Part shown: positions 53,829 through 62,996 of the stretch, one piece after another
Numbering within the stretch: position 1 is the first letter of the stretch
Layout: the number at the start of each line of letters is the position of its first letter
Origin: a virus
Reading direction: 5' to 3' (one strand)
Length of the DNA stretch: 64,000 bases
IMG/VR virus record: IMGVR_UViG_3300042564_002756
Coordinates: 62,001-126,000 of that record
Position numbers and translations under genes: made by a program
The notes under the pieces: model-generated
The model's database searches: none
Seen by the model: only the letters and a program-made list of their open reading frames with translations
Told to the model about the DNA's origin: nothing

Positions 53829-54884
53829 TTAAAACTCCTTAATCATTTTTTCTTCGGAAGGCATCTTCATCATAGAACCATCTGCCAATTTAACATTCTT
53901 AAATCTTGTCGGATATTGGAAGAATAGGTTACCTCTGGCACTATATTTGTAAATAACACTACTTTCTAATGTAAAACTACTAGAATCTTCAAATGTAAAC
54001 TTCATGGTATTTTCTACCATTCCATTACGAATATTAGTCTTTACTATTTCGTGTGATTTAGGTTGACCTTTCTTCTGAAGGATCAAAGCAAGTTTGGAAG
54101 TATTCTTAGAAACAAACCCATCAACAATTTCGGATACATTATTCTCGATTAGTTTCTTAATTCTTGCAACTGCGTCTGGCATCTTTTCAAGATACTTCTT
54201 GCCTTCTTTTGTTCTCACAATAAAGATTGTAGTTGCAACAAGTTGGGATGTTTCATCTTTTGGTAGATCAGGACCACGAGTAATGTCACGAATATTTTCA
54301 TATGCTGTCATAATTTGACTTGTGACACTTTCCTTCAATTCAGTTTTAAATGAATCGGTGGCTTCCTGCATGAATTTAAATGCAGATTTTGTCGCATCAA
54401 ATGAAGCAAGAGGTTTTATAAATTGACCTGGTTTTGGTTCTTTCGGTGGCTTGCCTTTTTGAACATAACCTTTGATTACACTTAGTGCTTCTGGTATATC
54501 TTTTACGGAATTAAAAAATGTTTTTAATTGTGAAGGCAGATCAGTTATCTTTGCTGTATCTTTGATTGCCTTCTTAATATCACCAGCAGTATAGATTGAA
54601 TATGGTATTTTTTCAGATGCATCTCTATTGGATTGGCGATAATCTATAATTGTTTTTGAAACTATATCATATGTTAATCTGATAATATTAAGTAAACCAG
54701 ATGAAGCTTCGGTAAATCTTGCATTGTAAATTGATTTATCTTCTGCTGCCTTTATAAGTATATCTAGATATTCAACACCTTTGGTTTTATATCTATCGCT
54801 AACCATATTTAAAATAGGTTTTACTTTTGCAAGCGCGGTGCCTGCTTCAGAACTTTCAACAATATATGATTTAAATGTAAACAC
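53829..54884 (-). CDS. Capsid-targeted internal protein, 351 aa, GTG start
   Basis: The GTG at 54884 follows AAGGAAG by six bases and restores the targeting signal MFTFKSYIVESSEAG with an I-V-E site; the longer ATG frame to 54926 overlaps the previous gene and hides this signal. The rest is a long helical, Lys-rich protein with no domain I know. No Cys. Probably an injected internal protein. Confidence 0.75.
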   Translation of the reverse strand: MFTFKSYIVESSEAGTALAKVKPILNMVSDRYKTKGVEYLDILIKAAEDKSIYNARFTEASSGLLNIIRLTYDIVSKTIIDYRQSNRDASEKIPYSIYTAGDIKKAIKDTAKITDLPSQLKTFFNSVKDIPEALSVIKGYVQKGKPPKEPKPGQFIKPLASFDATKSAFKFMQEATDSFKTELKESVTSQIMTAYENIRDITRGPDLPKDETSQLVATTIFIVRTKEGKKYLEKMPDAVARIKKLIENNVSEIVDGFVSKNTSKLALILQKKGQPKSHEIVKTNIRNGMVENTMKFTFEDSSSFTLESSVIYKYSARGNLFFQYPTRFKNVKLADGSMMKMPSEEKMIKEF

Positions 54885-54885
54885 A

Positions 54886-55422
54886 TCAATCTTCCTTGTA
54901 ATATGGGTTTTTAGGATCAGTATCACCAGTTACATCCGGCCACCAATCTAATTCAAACCTTTTACCATCGGCGAACATTTTTTTCATAGATTTGATACGT
55001 GTTTCATATTCTGATTTAGAAGGAGTTATATTTCCTTCAACAACATCTATTACATACTGTATTGTAACTGCGTTAGCACTCAAACTAGCACATCTAGCAC
55101 CAACTTCACCCTTTAAATGGTCTATTAAAATACTCTCACTACTTTTAGCAAGATCATCTGATAAATCATGCGATACCTTTAAATCTACATAAGAATAAAC
55201 ATAATCATAATGTGGTAGTGGAGATGAATGTAAAATAAACTCATCTAATACTTCAATTCGTTTAAACCCATCTTTATTATACCAAATTGCTCTCTTACTG
55301 GTTAATTCGGTAGGCATACCAAAGAATTTTTGGAGCTGTTTTACGTAATTAGCAGGTTCAGTATTTTCCCACTGATTTAAAATAGAATTAGATTCTTTAA
55401 TATATTGTTTAAAACCTATCAT
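54886..55422 (-). CDS. Capsid-targeted internal protein, 178 aa
   Basis: MIGFKQYIKESNS is a targeting signal with an I-K-E site at residues 8-10. The body is mixed alpha/beta (RIEVLDEFILHSSPLPHYDYVYSYVDLK). ATGA overlap with the upstream gene. Function unknown. Confidence 0.72.
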   Translation of the reverse strand: MIGFKQYIKESNSILNQWENTEPANYVKQLQKFFGMPTELTSKRAIWYNKDGFKRIEVLDEFILHSSPLPHYDYVYSYVDLKVSHDLSDDLAKSSESILIDHLKGEVGARCASLSANAVTIQYVIDVVEGNITPSKSEYETRIKSMKKMFADGKRFELDWWPDVTGDTDPKNPYYKED

Positions 55423-55829
55423 ACTTTTAGCACCGGGTTTGGAGTAGAGAAGTTCTTCTTGCGCATGATAGTTTTTGCAATAACAACTAAATCATCACTT
55501 TTGCGATCATATTCAACTGCGATTGGCATATTTAGGTCACTTTGAAGATCCTTTACTACTGCCTCTGCATCTACAAATTTACTAAGTGACTTTTCACCGT
55601 GTTGATACTTCTTATAGATCTTTTGGATCATAGCAGCAAGTTCTTTCATGTCGATGCAAGGATCATTTCGTGAATCTGTCATACGCTCACGGAAGTGCTT
55701 TGTGAAGTCAAAGTCAATATTAAACTTTTCGAACATCTTGTCAACAAACTTTTCAAATGCCTTCATATGTTCGGTAGTTAGTATTGGGCATGTTTCTGCT
55801 TCTACTACAAATTGCTTAAATCTTAGCAT
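55419..55829 (-). CDS. Capsid-targeted internal protein, 136 aa
   Basis: MLRFKQFVVEAETC is a targeting signal with V-V-E. The body has FTKHFRERMTDSRND and KYQHGEKSLSKF..., a pattern like phage protein families resembling small RNase/toxin-like folds, but no firm match. TAATG junction with the 889-aa gene. Confidence 0.72.
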   Translation of the reverse strand: MLRFKQFVVEAETCPILTTEHMKAFEKFVDKMFEKFNIDFDFTKHFRERMTDSRNDPCIDMKELAAMIQKIYKKYQHGEKSLSKFVDAEAVVKDLQSDLNMPIAVEYDRKSDDLVVIAKTIMRKKNFSTPNPVLKV

Positions 55830-58498
55830 TATTCTCCGTCTCCGCTTCCGCCATCTGAACTACTACTTTTGCCACCTGGAACTGATTTTAGTTTTCCATC
55901 CATTGTTCTGATTTTTGTATTTGGTACATCAATCATCTTGCCTTCAAATCCTCTTGCTTTACCTTCGAGGAATGTTTCAAATTTTTCATCAACACTTTCA
56001 AATGCAACACCAACTTTAGTATGTTTTGCTTCTTTTTCATACTTTTTTCTCATTTTTGATGTTGCTTCGCCTGGTGTCTTTGTTTTATCAAATGAAGGGT
56101 CTGCAACAAGCTCACCGCCACCAACTGATTTAGTATCTTGTGCATCAACATCACCGTCACTATCTGTATCTTTACTTTTGAGAGCATGTTGTATCATTTG
56201 CTTTAGATTAAGACCAACACCAAGGTGGTGCTGATTGTGCTTTGAAACTAGAGCTGAAATATCAGGTGTTGCTGGTTCTACAAAGTCTGGTACAGTAGTC
56301 TTAGAGTGCTTGAGTGGTGGAACATATTTTATTTCATCTAATTCACCCGGTGTATCACTTTTTAGTATTCTAACAAGACTATCAGTACCATCTTCTCTAT
56401 TAGTAGCTTTTGATTTGTCAATGTTTATCTTGAATGATTCCCAAGCATCAACATTACTATATGCCTTTTCATAATGTTTTGCATTTTTAATTCTATGGTA
56501 AAGTTTTACAAGATCGGCTGAAGTCATTGCCATATTATGAGACTTGACTACTTTTTCCGCATGATGCGTGTGATCACCCGGACCTGCATTTTTAACAAGT
56601 TCAGAGAAATCTTTAAGAGCTTTTGCCATCTCTCTATGCTTCTTCTCACGTGCAATAATCTTATTAATGATTTCAGATGATTCTGTATTCAATGAACGGC
56701 GGGTTGAATCAACCTTACGAGCATTATCAAGCATATTCTTGTGCTTTTCAGCATCAGCATCTTTTTCTCTCGATATAGAAGCCCTTACCATATCCAGCGC
56801 ATTACCTTCTTGGACACAGTTTGGAACCATTCTATTACCTTTTTTCTTTAGACCGATTTGTTTATAACCGTCCCAGCAATCTTCCTCTACCGATTCTTTG
56901 CGAACTTTTGCTGCTAGATCAGCGTCAGCTTTGCCCCAGGTTCCAGGTCCTTTTGTTGCAAAGCTATTGACTCTGGCATAACCCCATTGTTCTGGAGTTG
57001 TTCCTGGTCTGTGACCTGTTCTCCAAGCAGCAACCCCGCGATCAAATACCTTCTTTAGAATACCATATGAAATACCAGTTTTCTCTGCCTTTTTCTTTAA
57101 ACCCTCTTTTGGTTCTTCGAATATCATTTCTACTGAATTAATAAGATCATCTAATTCTTCAAAATATACTTCGGTTGATTCATAGATATTGACTTTTGGT
57201 TTATATCGCTTAAATCTCATGTCGTGTTTGACAGTACCTTCTTTATTAAAGATTTGGTGAAATCTTTTTGTGTGCATAGAAGGTTTTGTTTTAGCACGAG
57301 CATCACCCGGTGCTGGTTTATATGCAGCAGGATTATTATCATCCATTGCGGCACCTTTATTAAAATGTGCTTGTCTTTTTGCTATCGTTGATTTTGAGAG
57401 TCCGGCATGATAGTCTTTATTTAGATTGGCGGACTCCAGCATAAAATTTTCAAGAAATATCTCGAATTGATCATCAACACTTTCAGTTTTAGATCTGGAC
57501 ATCGCGCTTATACGGTCTGATTCTGCTTTGCGTACAATTGGTAATTGTTTGGTTGCAATTCTATTAATAACTGACTGTGGTATTCTAGATAATCTTTGAT
57601 CTAGTGATAATTTTTCAGCAGATGACATGTCACCATACGATTTAGTTTTTGAAATTTTAGCACGAAGAATTGCTAGTGCTTTCTTTTGTGCCCGATCTTT
57701 GATTTTTTCTGGTGATGCTCTTCTCTTTTGTGCTCTCTTTCTTGCAGCTTCAATCTTACCATGATATCGTTTCATGACCATCGAGCGCTTGAGTCTTTGC
57801 ATAAATGTAAGAGGAGTTACCTTTTCTTCTAAGGTTTCATCTTCAAAGTCTTCCATTAATTTCATTCCCTTTAAAATTGCTTTATATACTTCTTCGGCAT
57901 GTGATTTTAATTTAGAAGGAAGTCCCTTCTTGAATGTTTCAAAGTCACCTTCTACTGCAAGTGATCTTAATTTTGAAGCAGACATTCCAGAAACATCATC
58001 TGCATCAGGATCTCTTTCACCTGCTGAGACAACATCTATAGTTTTAAAGTCAAATTCTTTGCCATTATATTTGTCAAGTAATGTCTGAAATTCTAATACT
58101 CGATCAGATCCTACTACAGCAATAAGTGTATCATATTTGCCAGACAGTTCTTTTGCTACTTCAATAATTGTTCTTGCAGTTGTCCTTTTAACTAATGACC
58201 CAAACGCAGTTTGAAGAAAGTTTATCTTTTCATCATATGTAAGTGGATTTTTCTTCTTATCATATGTATGTGATGTAAATACCATAGGATCTGCTTTACG
58301 AGAAACAGCAACATCTTTTATCTTATTTACAAGTTTTTCGTGCCCTACTGTTGGGGGTGAAAATCTTCCAAAGGTCAATACAACTGATTTATTTTTAGCT
58401 TCAGACATTGTTCTGTCACTCAATGTTGGCTCAATGTCTATATATTTCTTTGGATCAAAGCCTTTAGGATTTATTTTTTTTACTGATTTCTTTTCCAT
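55829..58498 (-). CDS. Large multidomain internal/virion protein, 889 aa
   Basis: Residues about 38-215 form a nucleotidyltransferase-like Rossmann domain (VLTFGRFSPPTVGHEKLV with a TxGH site, later SGMSASKLRS), as in NMN/pantetheine adenylyltransferases. A very basic Arg/Lys/Ala region (about 230-335) follows. The centre carries the conserved phage module GISYGILKKVFDRGVAAWRTGHRPGTTPEQWGYARVNSF. Two copies of ESVD(D/E)xFExFLE stand near 340 and 835. Tail Gly/Ser-rich. Large proteins of this make-up occur in T4-like phages. Late promoter at 58532-58539. Probably packaged; enzymatic activity unproven. Confidence 0.78.
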   Translation of the reverse strand: MEKKSVKKINPKGFDPKKYIDIEPTLSDRTMSEAKNKSVVLTFGRFSPPTVGHEKLVNKIKDVAVSRKADPMVFTSHTYDKKKNPLTYDEKINFLQTAFGSLVKRTTARTIIEVAKELSGKYDTLIAVVGSDRVLEFQTLLDKYNGKEFDFKTIDVVSAGERDPDADDVSGMSASKLRSLAVEGDFETFKKGLPSKLKSHAEEVYKAILKGMKLMEDFEDETLEEKVTPLTFMQRLKRSMVMKRYHGKIEAARKRAQKRRASPEKIKDRAQKKALAILRAKISKTKSYGDMSSAEKLSLDQRLSRIPQSVINRIATKQLPIVRKAESDRISAMSRSKTESVDDQFEIFLENFMLESANLNKDYHAGLSKSTIAKRQAHFNKGAAMDDNNPAAYKPAPGDARAKTKPSMHTKRFHQIFNKEGTVKHDMRFKRYKPKVNIYESTEVYFEELDDLINSVEMIFEEPKEGLKKKAEKTGISYGILKKVFDRGVAAWRTGHRPGTTPEQWGYARVNSFATKGPGTWGKADADLAAKVRKESVEEDCWDGYKQIGLKKKGNRMVPNCVQEGNALDMVRASISREKDADAEKHKNMLDNARKVDSTRRSLNTESSEIINKIIAREKKHREMAKALKDFSELVKNAGPGDHTHHAEKVVKSHNMAMTSADLVKLYHRIKNAKHYEKAYSNVDAWESFKINIDKSKATNREDGTDSLVRILKSDTPGELDEIKYVPPLKHSKTTVPDFVEPATPDISALVSKHNQHHLGVGLNLKQMIQHALKSKDTDSDGDVDAQDTKSVGGGELVADPSFDKTKTPGEATSKMRKKYEKEAKHTKVGVAFESVDEKFETFLEGKARGFEGKMIDVPNTKIRTMDGKLKSVPGGKSSSSDGGSGDGE

Positions 58499-58531
58499 TT
58501 AAAACTCTAATATGAGGGATAATATTGTGAA

Positions 58532-58539
58532 TATTTATA
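58532..58539 (-). promoter_or_regulatory. T4-like late promoter octamer
   Basis: TATAAATA on the minus strand in the 58-base gap before the 889-aa virion gene, about 34 bases from its start. No -35 box, as expected for a late promoter read with a phage-encoded sigma factor. Confidence 0.65.
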
Positions 58540-58556
58540 ATGCATTAACTTTACAT

Positions 58557-59117
58557 TTATGATCTTAATCTTACATTTGATAATGATAAAAATTCTGTAG
58601 TAATATATGCCTTTTCTGTAGCAAAATCGTGTGGACAACCTCTATCTTTAATTCGTTTTGGATCTGTATATGTTGGAGTTTCTTTCCAGTCAAATCCATA
58701 TATATCTAAAGATGCAGGGCTAGAACTCATTATCCAATCTAATGCAATTAAACCAGTAGTTGGATTATTATGTTGTCCTGATTTTTTTCTTAGTTCTGTA
58801 TAATTTGGTATCATTGGATAAACAAAATCAGTTTGTTTTGTATTTGCGTCAAATCTTGCCTGGTGGCCTGCGTGCATTTTCTTTACTTTTGGATATTTGG
58901 AAAATTGATTCTTGTATTCACTAGTATTCCAAAATATCCAAACATCTGTCTTTTTACCATGACTTTTTTCAACATCCATTCTATCATATAGCATTGCAGC
59001 TTTATTTAGTCTTACTACTACATCATGTGAATCAATTTCTTTGCCATAATTTTTATCAAAGAGAGACATTGCGTTGCCGATAATGGCAACTGTTTTACCT
59101 TCAAACCATTCTTTCAT
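58557..59117 (-). CDS. GT29-like (sialyltransferase-type) protein, 186 aa
   Basis: VAIIGNAMSLFDKNYGKEIDSHDVVVRLNKA (residues about 10-40) is the donor-site pattern of the GT29 fold, and PTTGLIALDWIM with LDIYGFDW follows. Tandem partner of the next gene, with which it overlaps by four bases. Should move a sugar from CMP- or another activated donor; specificity unknown. Confidence 0.75.
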   Translation of the reverse strand: MKEWFEGKTVAIIGNAMSLFDKNYGKEIDSHDVVVRLNKAAMLYDRMDVEKSHGKKTDVWIFWNTSEYKNQFSKYPKVKKMHAGHQARFDANTKQTDFVYPMIPNYTELRKKSGQHNNPTTGLIALDWIMSSSPASLDIYGFDWKETPTYTDPKRIKDRGCPHDFATEKAYITTEFLSLSNVRLRS

Positions 59118-59617
59118 TTTCTTAACTCAAAAATATTAGTATTAAAAAATTTATTTGCACAATATTTATTTTCTAATTGAAAATCGTGCCTAATGTCGTG
59201 TAGCTTAGTATCATGAAAAGATGGAGTAGCTTTCCAATCAAATCCATATACACAAACCTTTTTAGGATTATAAAGAGAAATTAAATGTAAAATTCGCAAA
59301 CCGGTTGAGGGTCTGTGGTGACCTAAATCACTTTTTAGCCATTCTATATCTATTAAAGGGCTATTTAATATTTCTATAGTATGATTACAAGTTTTTGTTG
59401 TGACCTTTTTCGGGTTCATTGTTTTAAACCAATTTAGAAACCAAACATCAGTTCTTTGGCCATGTGATTTTACATCACTTGGTTTTAACATGAAAAATCC
59501 CCGTTTAATTCTACAGACAACTTCCGAAGAGTCTATTTCGGCTCCATAATTGGTATTGAATAGACTTTTAGCATTACCAACTAGAGAGATTGTTTTACCT
59601 TCAAATAGTTCTTTCAT
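59114..59617 (-). CDS. GT29-like (sialyltransferase-type) protein, 167 aa
   Basis: ISLVGNAKSLFNTNYGAEIDSSEVVCRIKRG and PSTGLRILHLISLYNPKKVCVYGFDWK mirror the neighbour at 58557. The pair is a tandem duplication that has diverged widely in the middle, so the two may add different sugars. ATGA overlaps on both sides. Confidence 0.75.
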   Translation of the reverse strand: MKELFEGKTISLVGNAKSLFNTNYGAEIDSSEVVCRIKRGFFMLKPSDVKSHGQRTDVWFLNWFKTMNPKKVTTKTCNHTIEILNSPLIDIEWLKSDLGHHRPSTGLRILHLISLYNPKKVCVYGFDWKATPSFHDTKLHDIRHDFQLENKYCANKFFNTNIFELRK

Positions 59618-60291
59618 AGTCCTCTCTGTAAACTATAATCCATATAAATTCGTTCTCTGTGCCATTCATCTGCCATAGGTGTTGTCGCAAAATCATGGAA
59701 ACAAGGGGTGCCTAGTGTATAGTGAAGCAATTTTGCACTTTTATTTTCACCGAACTCATCTGGTAACCAGTTCCATTCAATAGGAAGTTCACCTATTAAA
59801 CTATCATCTAACCAAGAAAATCTATGTACTTGTGCACCTGTTGCATTCTGAACAAACTCCGGTGTTACTACTTTGTTTGATTCGTGTCCACAGTTCCATA
59901 ATATCACACTTGACCAATTTTTTCTAGGATAATTTTCATTTTTTGCACCAAGATATTTCTCTGCCATTCGTGTTTTATAATCATGTTTCACCACCATTGC
60001 GGCTTTCGACTCATCTCGCATGTTCCATAGTTCTGTAATATCCCCACGGAGAATCATATCACCATCTAAGAATACAGCCCACCCTTTGTAACCCATTAAA
60101 TGTGGTATTAGAAAACGACTGTATATAAAATGATTACTTCCATCTGTATGCTTTTCTTCATAACCATTCAAAAGATTTAATGAAAGTGGGTTTAAACTTA
60201 TTGGACTGGATGATAGTCTTATAATTGAATTGCTGCAAACGTGGTATGCTGTTGCTTCTCTCTTATCAAATCCTATAAAAATTGGTATCAT
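59614..60291 (-). CDS. Glycosyltransferase, GT8-like, 225 aa
   Basis: IPIFIGFDKREATAYHVCSNSI at the start, WAVFLDGDMILRGDI (the DxD metal site, about 74-88) and the C-terminal HYTLGTPCFHDF...ADEWHRER are typical of GT8-type phage transferases. No membrane segment. Substrate unknown. Confidence 0.82.
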   Translation of the reverse strand: MIPIFIGFDKREATAYHVCSNSIIRLSSSPISLNPLSLNLLNGYEEKHTDGSNHFIYSRFLIPHLMGYKGWAVFLDGDMILRGDITELWNMRDESKAAMVVKHDYKTRMAEKYLGAKNENYPRKNWSSVILWNCGHESNKVVTPEFVQNATGAQVHRFSWLDDSLIGELPIEWNWLPDEFGENKSAKLLHYTLGTPCFHDFATTPMADEWHRERIYMDYSLQRGL

Positions 60292-61064
60292 TTAGGTTTC
60301 CTTCTCATTAATTCTTCATATGCTTTAGTAAAAAATCTTTTTCTATAAGCACCACCTTTGACATCTATGACTATATCTAAGCTTTTAACAACTAAACGGC
60401 CAGTAGCATCTAATGGTTTTACATATGCAGAACCATCATAGTCCATAATTTTTACTTTTAGGCCATCATAATCAAAGAAGTGATTATTTTTATTTTCAAA
60501 ATACTTTGTAATTAAGCCTTTGCTTTCGAGTGCTCTATTAATACTATACATATCAGCACCCCATTTCTTTTCTTCCTCGGTAGATTTGTAATAAAATTCT
60601 TCTCTAGTTTGAAAGAACTTGTCAATTCTATCTTTATTGTTTTCATTTGAATTGACTAAAACTACAGAGTTTCTTACATACCTTTTTTTAGGGTGCACAA
60701 AGAAACAAAGATCAAATTCATCTTTAAAGAAAGCTTCAACACTACCACATATTAAATGATCAGCACCTGTTAGGATTAATTTACCCATATGATTTTTTAC
60801 AAAATTAGTATTTGCTTTTACTATTGCACCCATTAATGGAACATCAGATAAATTACTTCTAAAGCAATCTATACCATTAGTTTCAGTAAATTCATCAGTT
60901 TGTATTACGAATTTATGGTCTTTAGAGTTATATGCATAGAATGTATTCTTTAACTTTTCTATTGCATCCATATAATCAAAGAAATTTACTCTTTCTCTTA
61001 ATTCTGTAGACATATTTTCGGAAGATTTTTTTAAATTTTTATAGAACGGTGCAAAGGTTATCAT
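60288..61064 (-). CDS. Putative glycosyltransferase-like protein, 258 aa
   Basis: Pattern KFVIQTDEF...VPLMGAIVKANTNFVKNHMGKLILTGADHLIC...DLCFFVHPKKRYVRNSVVLVNS with a later EKKWGADMYSINRAL resembles a GT-A-type nucleotide-sugar fold without a clear DxD. Overlaps the aminotransferase gene by 26 bases. Tentative. Confidence 0.6.
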   Translation of the reverse strand: MITFAPFYKNLKKSSENMSTELRERVNFFDYMDAIEKLKNTFYAYNSKDHKFVIQTDEFTETNGIDCFRSNLSDVPLMGAIVKANTNFVKNHMGKLILTGADHLICGSVEAFFKDEFDLCFFVHPKKRYVRNSVVLVNSNENNKDRIDKFFQTREEFYYKSTEEEKKWGADMYSINRALESKGLITKYFENKNNHFFDYDGLKVKIMDYDGSAYVKPLDATGRLVVKSLDIVIDVKGGAYRKRFFTKAYEELMRRKPK

Positions 61065-62106
61065 CTATGGTTTCCTTAATTATTTCAATAACTGTATTTA
61101 CATCAAGATTTGGATATATCGGAAGACTAAGTTGTTTCTTTGCGAGTTTATTTGTGTTTTCTAAGCCGCTTGTATTAAATATGTAAGGACTTTGTGAACT
61201 TACGGGAATATCATAATATACTCTAGTCTGTAATTTACTACTAATTTTACTTATAACATCTTCTCTATTATTTACTAAAATAGTATAAATGTTATAAGAA
61301 TGATTTACGCCAGGTTTAGTTTTTATATTACTAAAATATTTGCTATATTCTCCTGCAATATCTTTCTTTGCAGACATGACGCGACTATAATGTTTAAGTT
61401 TTACGGATAGAAATTCTGCTTGAATATTATCCATTCTATAGTTATAACCAATATCTCCAACTTCCCAATTCCGTAATCGTTTGACTTTATCATAATGTTT
61501 TTCATTATTTGTGATTATGCATCCTGCATCTCCAAGTGCACCTATATTTTTACTTGGATAAAAACTAAAAGTACCTATATCACCGAATGTTCCAACGTGT
61601 TTATCATTTATAGTAGTACCATGTGCCTGACTGCAATCTTCTATTACAGGTATACCATACTTATCTGCTATTTTCATAAGTTCTGGCATATCTACCGCAT
61701 TACCAAATAAATGCACTGGTATGATACACTTGGTCTTCTCTGTGATTTTTTCTTCAACCTTTGAAACATCCATGCAAAATGTTTCTGGATCTATATCTAC
61801 ATATACTGGTATTGCACCTTCATACATTATTGCAGAAACAGTTGCTCTGAATGTATATCCAACTGTAATTATTTCATCACCTGGTTTTATGTTTAATGCT
61901 TTGATTGCAAGATGAAGTGCTGCAGTACCACTAGCAACACATGCAGAATATGATGAACCTACAAAATTTGCAAATTCTTCTTCAAACTTTGATGTACCTA
62001 AAATGTAGTTACCACTTTGTATTATTGTTTCTGCACTAGCATTTAATTCATTAATACAATCTTTATGTATTGCTTGTAGATTAAAGAATGGTATTATTCC
62101 AGCCAT
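61039..62106 (-). CDS. DegT/DnrJ/EryC1/StrS sugar aminotransferase
   Basis: 355 aa, PLP-dependent. VASGTAALHLAIKAL (phosphate site), VIEDCSQAHGT with the PLP-stacking Asp, and FSFYPSKNIGALGDAG with the Schiff-base Lys. Adds an amino group to a keto-sugar nucleotide. The oxidoreductase gene just upstream would make the 3-keto substrate, as in the GnnA/GnnB or WbpB/WbpE pairs. AAGGATAC precedes the ATG; 13-base overlap with the oxidoreductase. Confidence 0.93.
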   Translation of the reverse strand: MAGIIPFFNLQAIHKDCINELNASAETIIQSGNYILGTSKFEEEFANFVGSSYSACVASGTAALHLAIKALNIKPGDEIITVGYTFRATVSAIMYEGAIPVYVDIDPETFCMDVSKVEEKITEKTKCIIPVHLFGNAVDMPELMKIADKYGIPVIEDCSQAHGTTINDKHVGTFGDIGTFSFYPSKNIGALGDAGCIITNNEKHYDKVKRLRNWEVGDIGYNYRMDNIQAEFLSVKLKHYSRVMSAKKDIAGEYSKYFSNIKTKPGVNHSYNIYTILVNNREDVISKISSKLQTRVYYDIPVSSQSPYIFNTSGLENTNKLAKKQLSLPIYPNLDVNTVIEIIKETIDDNLCTVL

Positions 62107-62996
62107 TTTTGTATCCTTCTTGCCTGATAGATATCACTAATCATATTGTCATTATTAGCAATACCATTTATAAATGCTTGTTTAGCCATTTCTAAACCAG
62201 GCATTTGTTTAATTTTTAATTCAATTCCATTTTTACAATTTTCAAATGAAAAGTTTTCATCTATTGGTTTATCAATATTTAAAACATTACAGCGACCATC
62301 TAGATAATTTAAAAGCAATTTTGAACCAGCAATAAAAATTTGTCGTTGTTTAATCGGAGATACCCAACTACATGTAATAGTTGCTCTAAAACCACTTTCA
62401 AATTTTAAATTTATTATAGCGTGATCTGATAATATATTTACATGATAATTCTTTATTTCAGTCTTAGAAATAAGTTTTTGATTTGGAAAAAGAAAATCAA
62501 TGATACTCAAATCATGAATTGCTAAATCATATAGTACATCAACATCCGGTTGAAATAGACCTTGGTGTAATCTATAACTTTCAAAATATAAAGGTTCACC
62601 AAAATCAATATTTTCTTTTATGTGTTGTATTGTAGAGTCATGGCACATAATATGATCAACAAAAACTTTTACTCCCATGTTCTCAGATAGAACAATAAGT
62701 TCATTTATTTCAGTTAAAGATGTGCACGCAGGTTTTTCAATCCACACATGTTTGCCTGTTACTATTGCCTTTTTAGCAAAATCAAAGTGTGTAGCAGCTT
62801 TTGTCGCTATAAGTACTGCTTTGATATTAACATCATTTAATGCTAAATCAAAATTATCATAAATGATTGCATGTGGATATAATTCTTTTAATTGTGGATG
62901 TATTGAGTGATTAGATTCACATATAGCATATAATTCTTTATTGAATGTTCTTGCTATATTTTTACCCCAATAACCATGACCTAATAATAAAAACAT
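62094..62996 (-). CDS. Gfo/Idh/MocA family sugar oxidoreductase
   Basis: 300 aa. N-terminal NAD(P) fold starting LLLGHGYWGKNIARTF, then VLIATKAATHFDFAKKAIVTGKHVWIEKPACTS with the conserved Glu-Lys-Pro, and LYDLAIHDLSIIDFLF with the catalytic His. Likely oxidises the 3-OH of a UDP-sugar, followed by the aminotransferase. Starts directly after the acyltransferase stop. Confidence 0.9.
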   Translation of the reverse strand: MFLLLGHGYWGKNIARTFNKELYAICESNHSIHPQLKELYPHAIIYDNFDLALNDVNIKAVLIATKAATHFDFAKKAIVTGKHVWIEKPACTSLTEINELIVLSENMGVKVFVDHIMCHDSTIQHIKENIDFGEPLYFESYRLHQGLFQPDVDVLYDLAIHDLSIIDFLFPNQKLISKTEIKNYHVNILSDHAIINLKFESGFRATITCSWVSPIKQRQIFIAGSKLLLNYLDGRCNVLNIDKPIDENFSFENCKNGIELKIKQMPGLEMAKQAFINGIANNDNMISDIYQARRIQKWLE

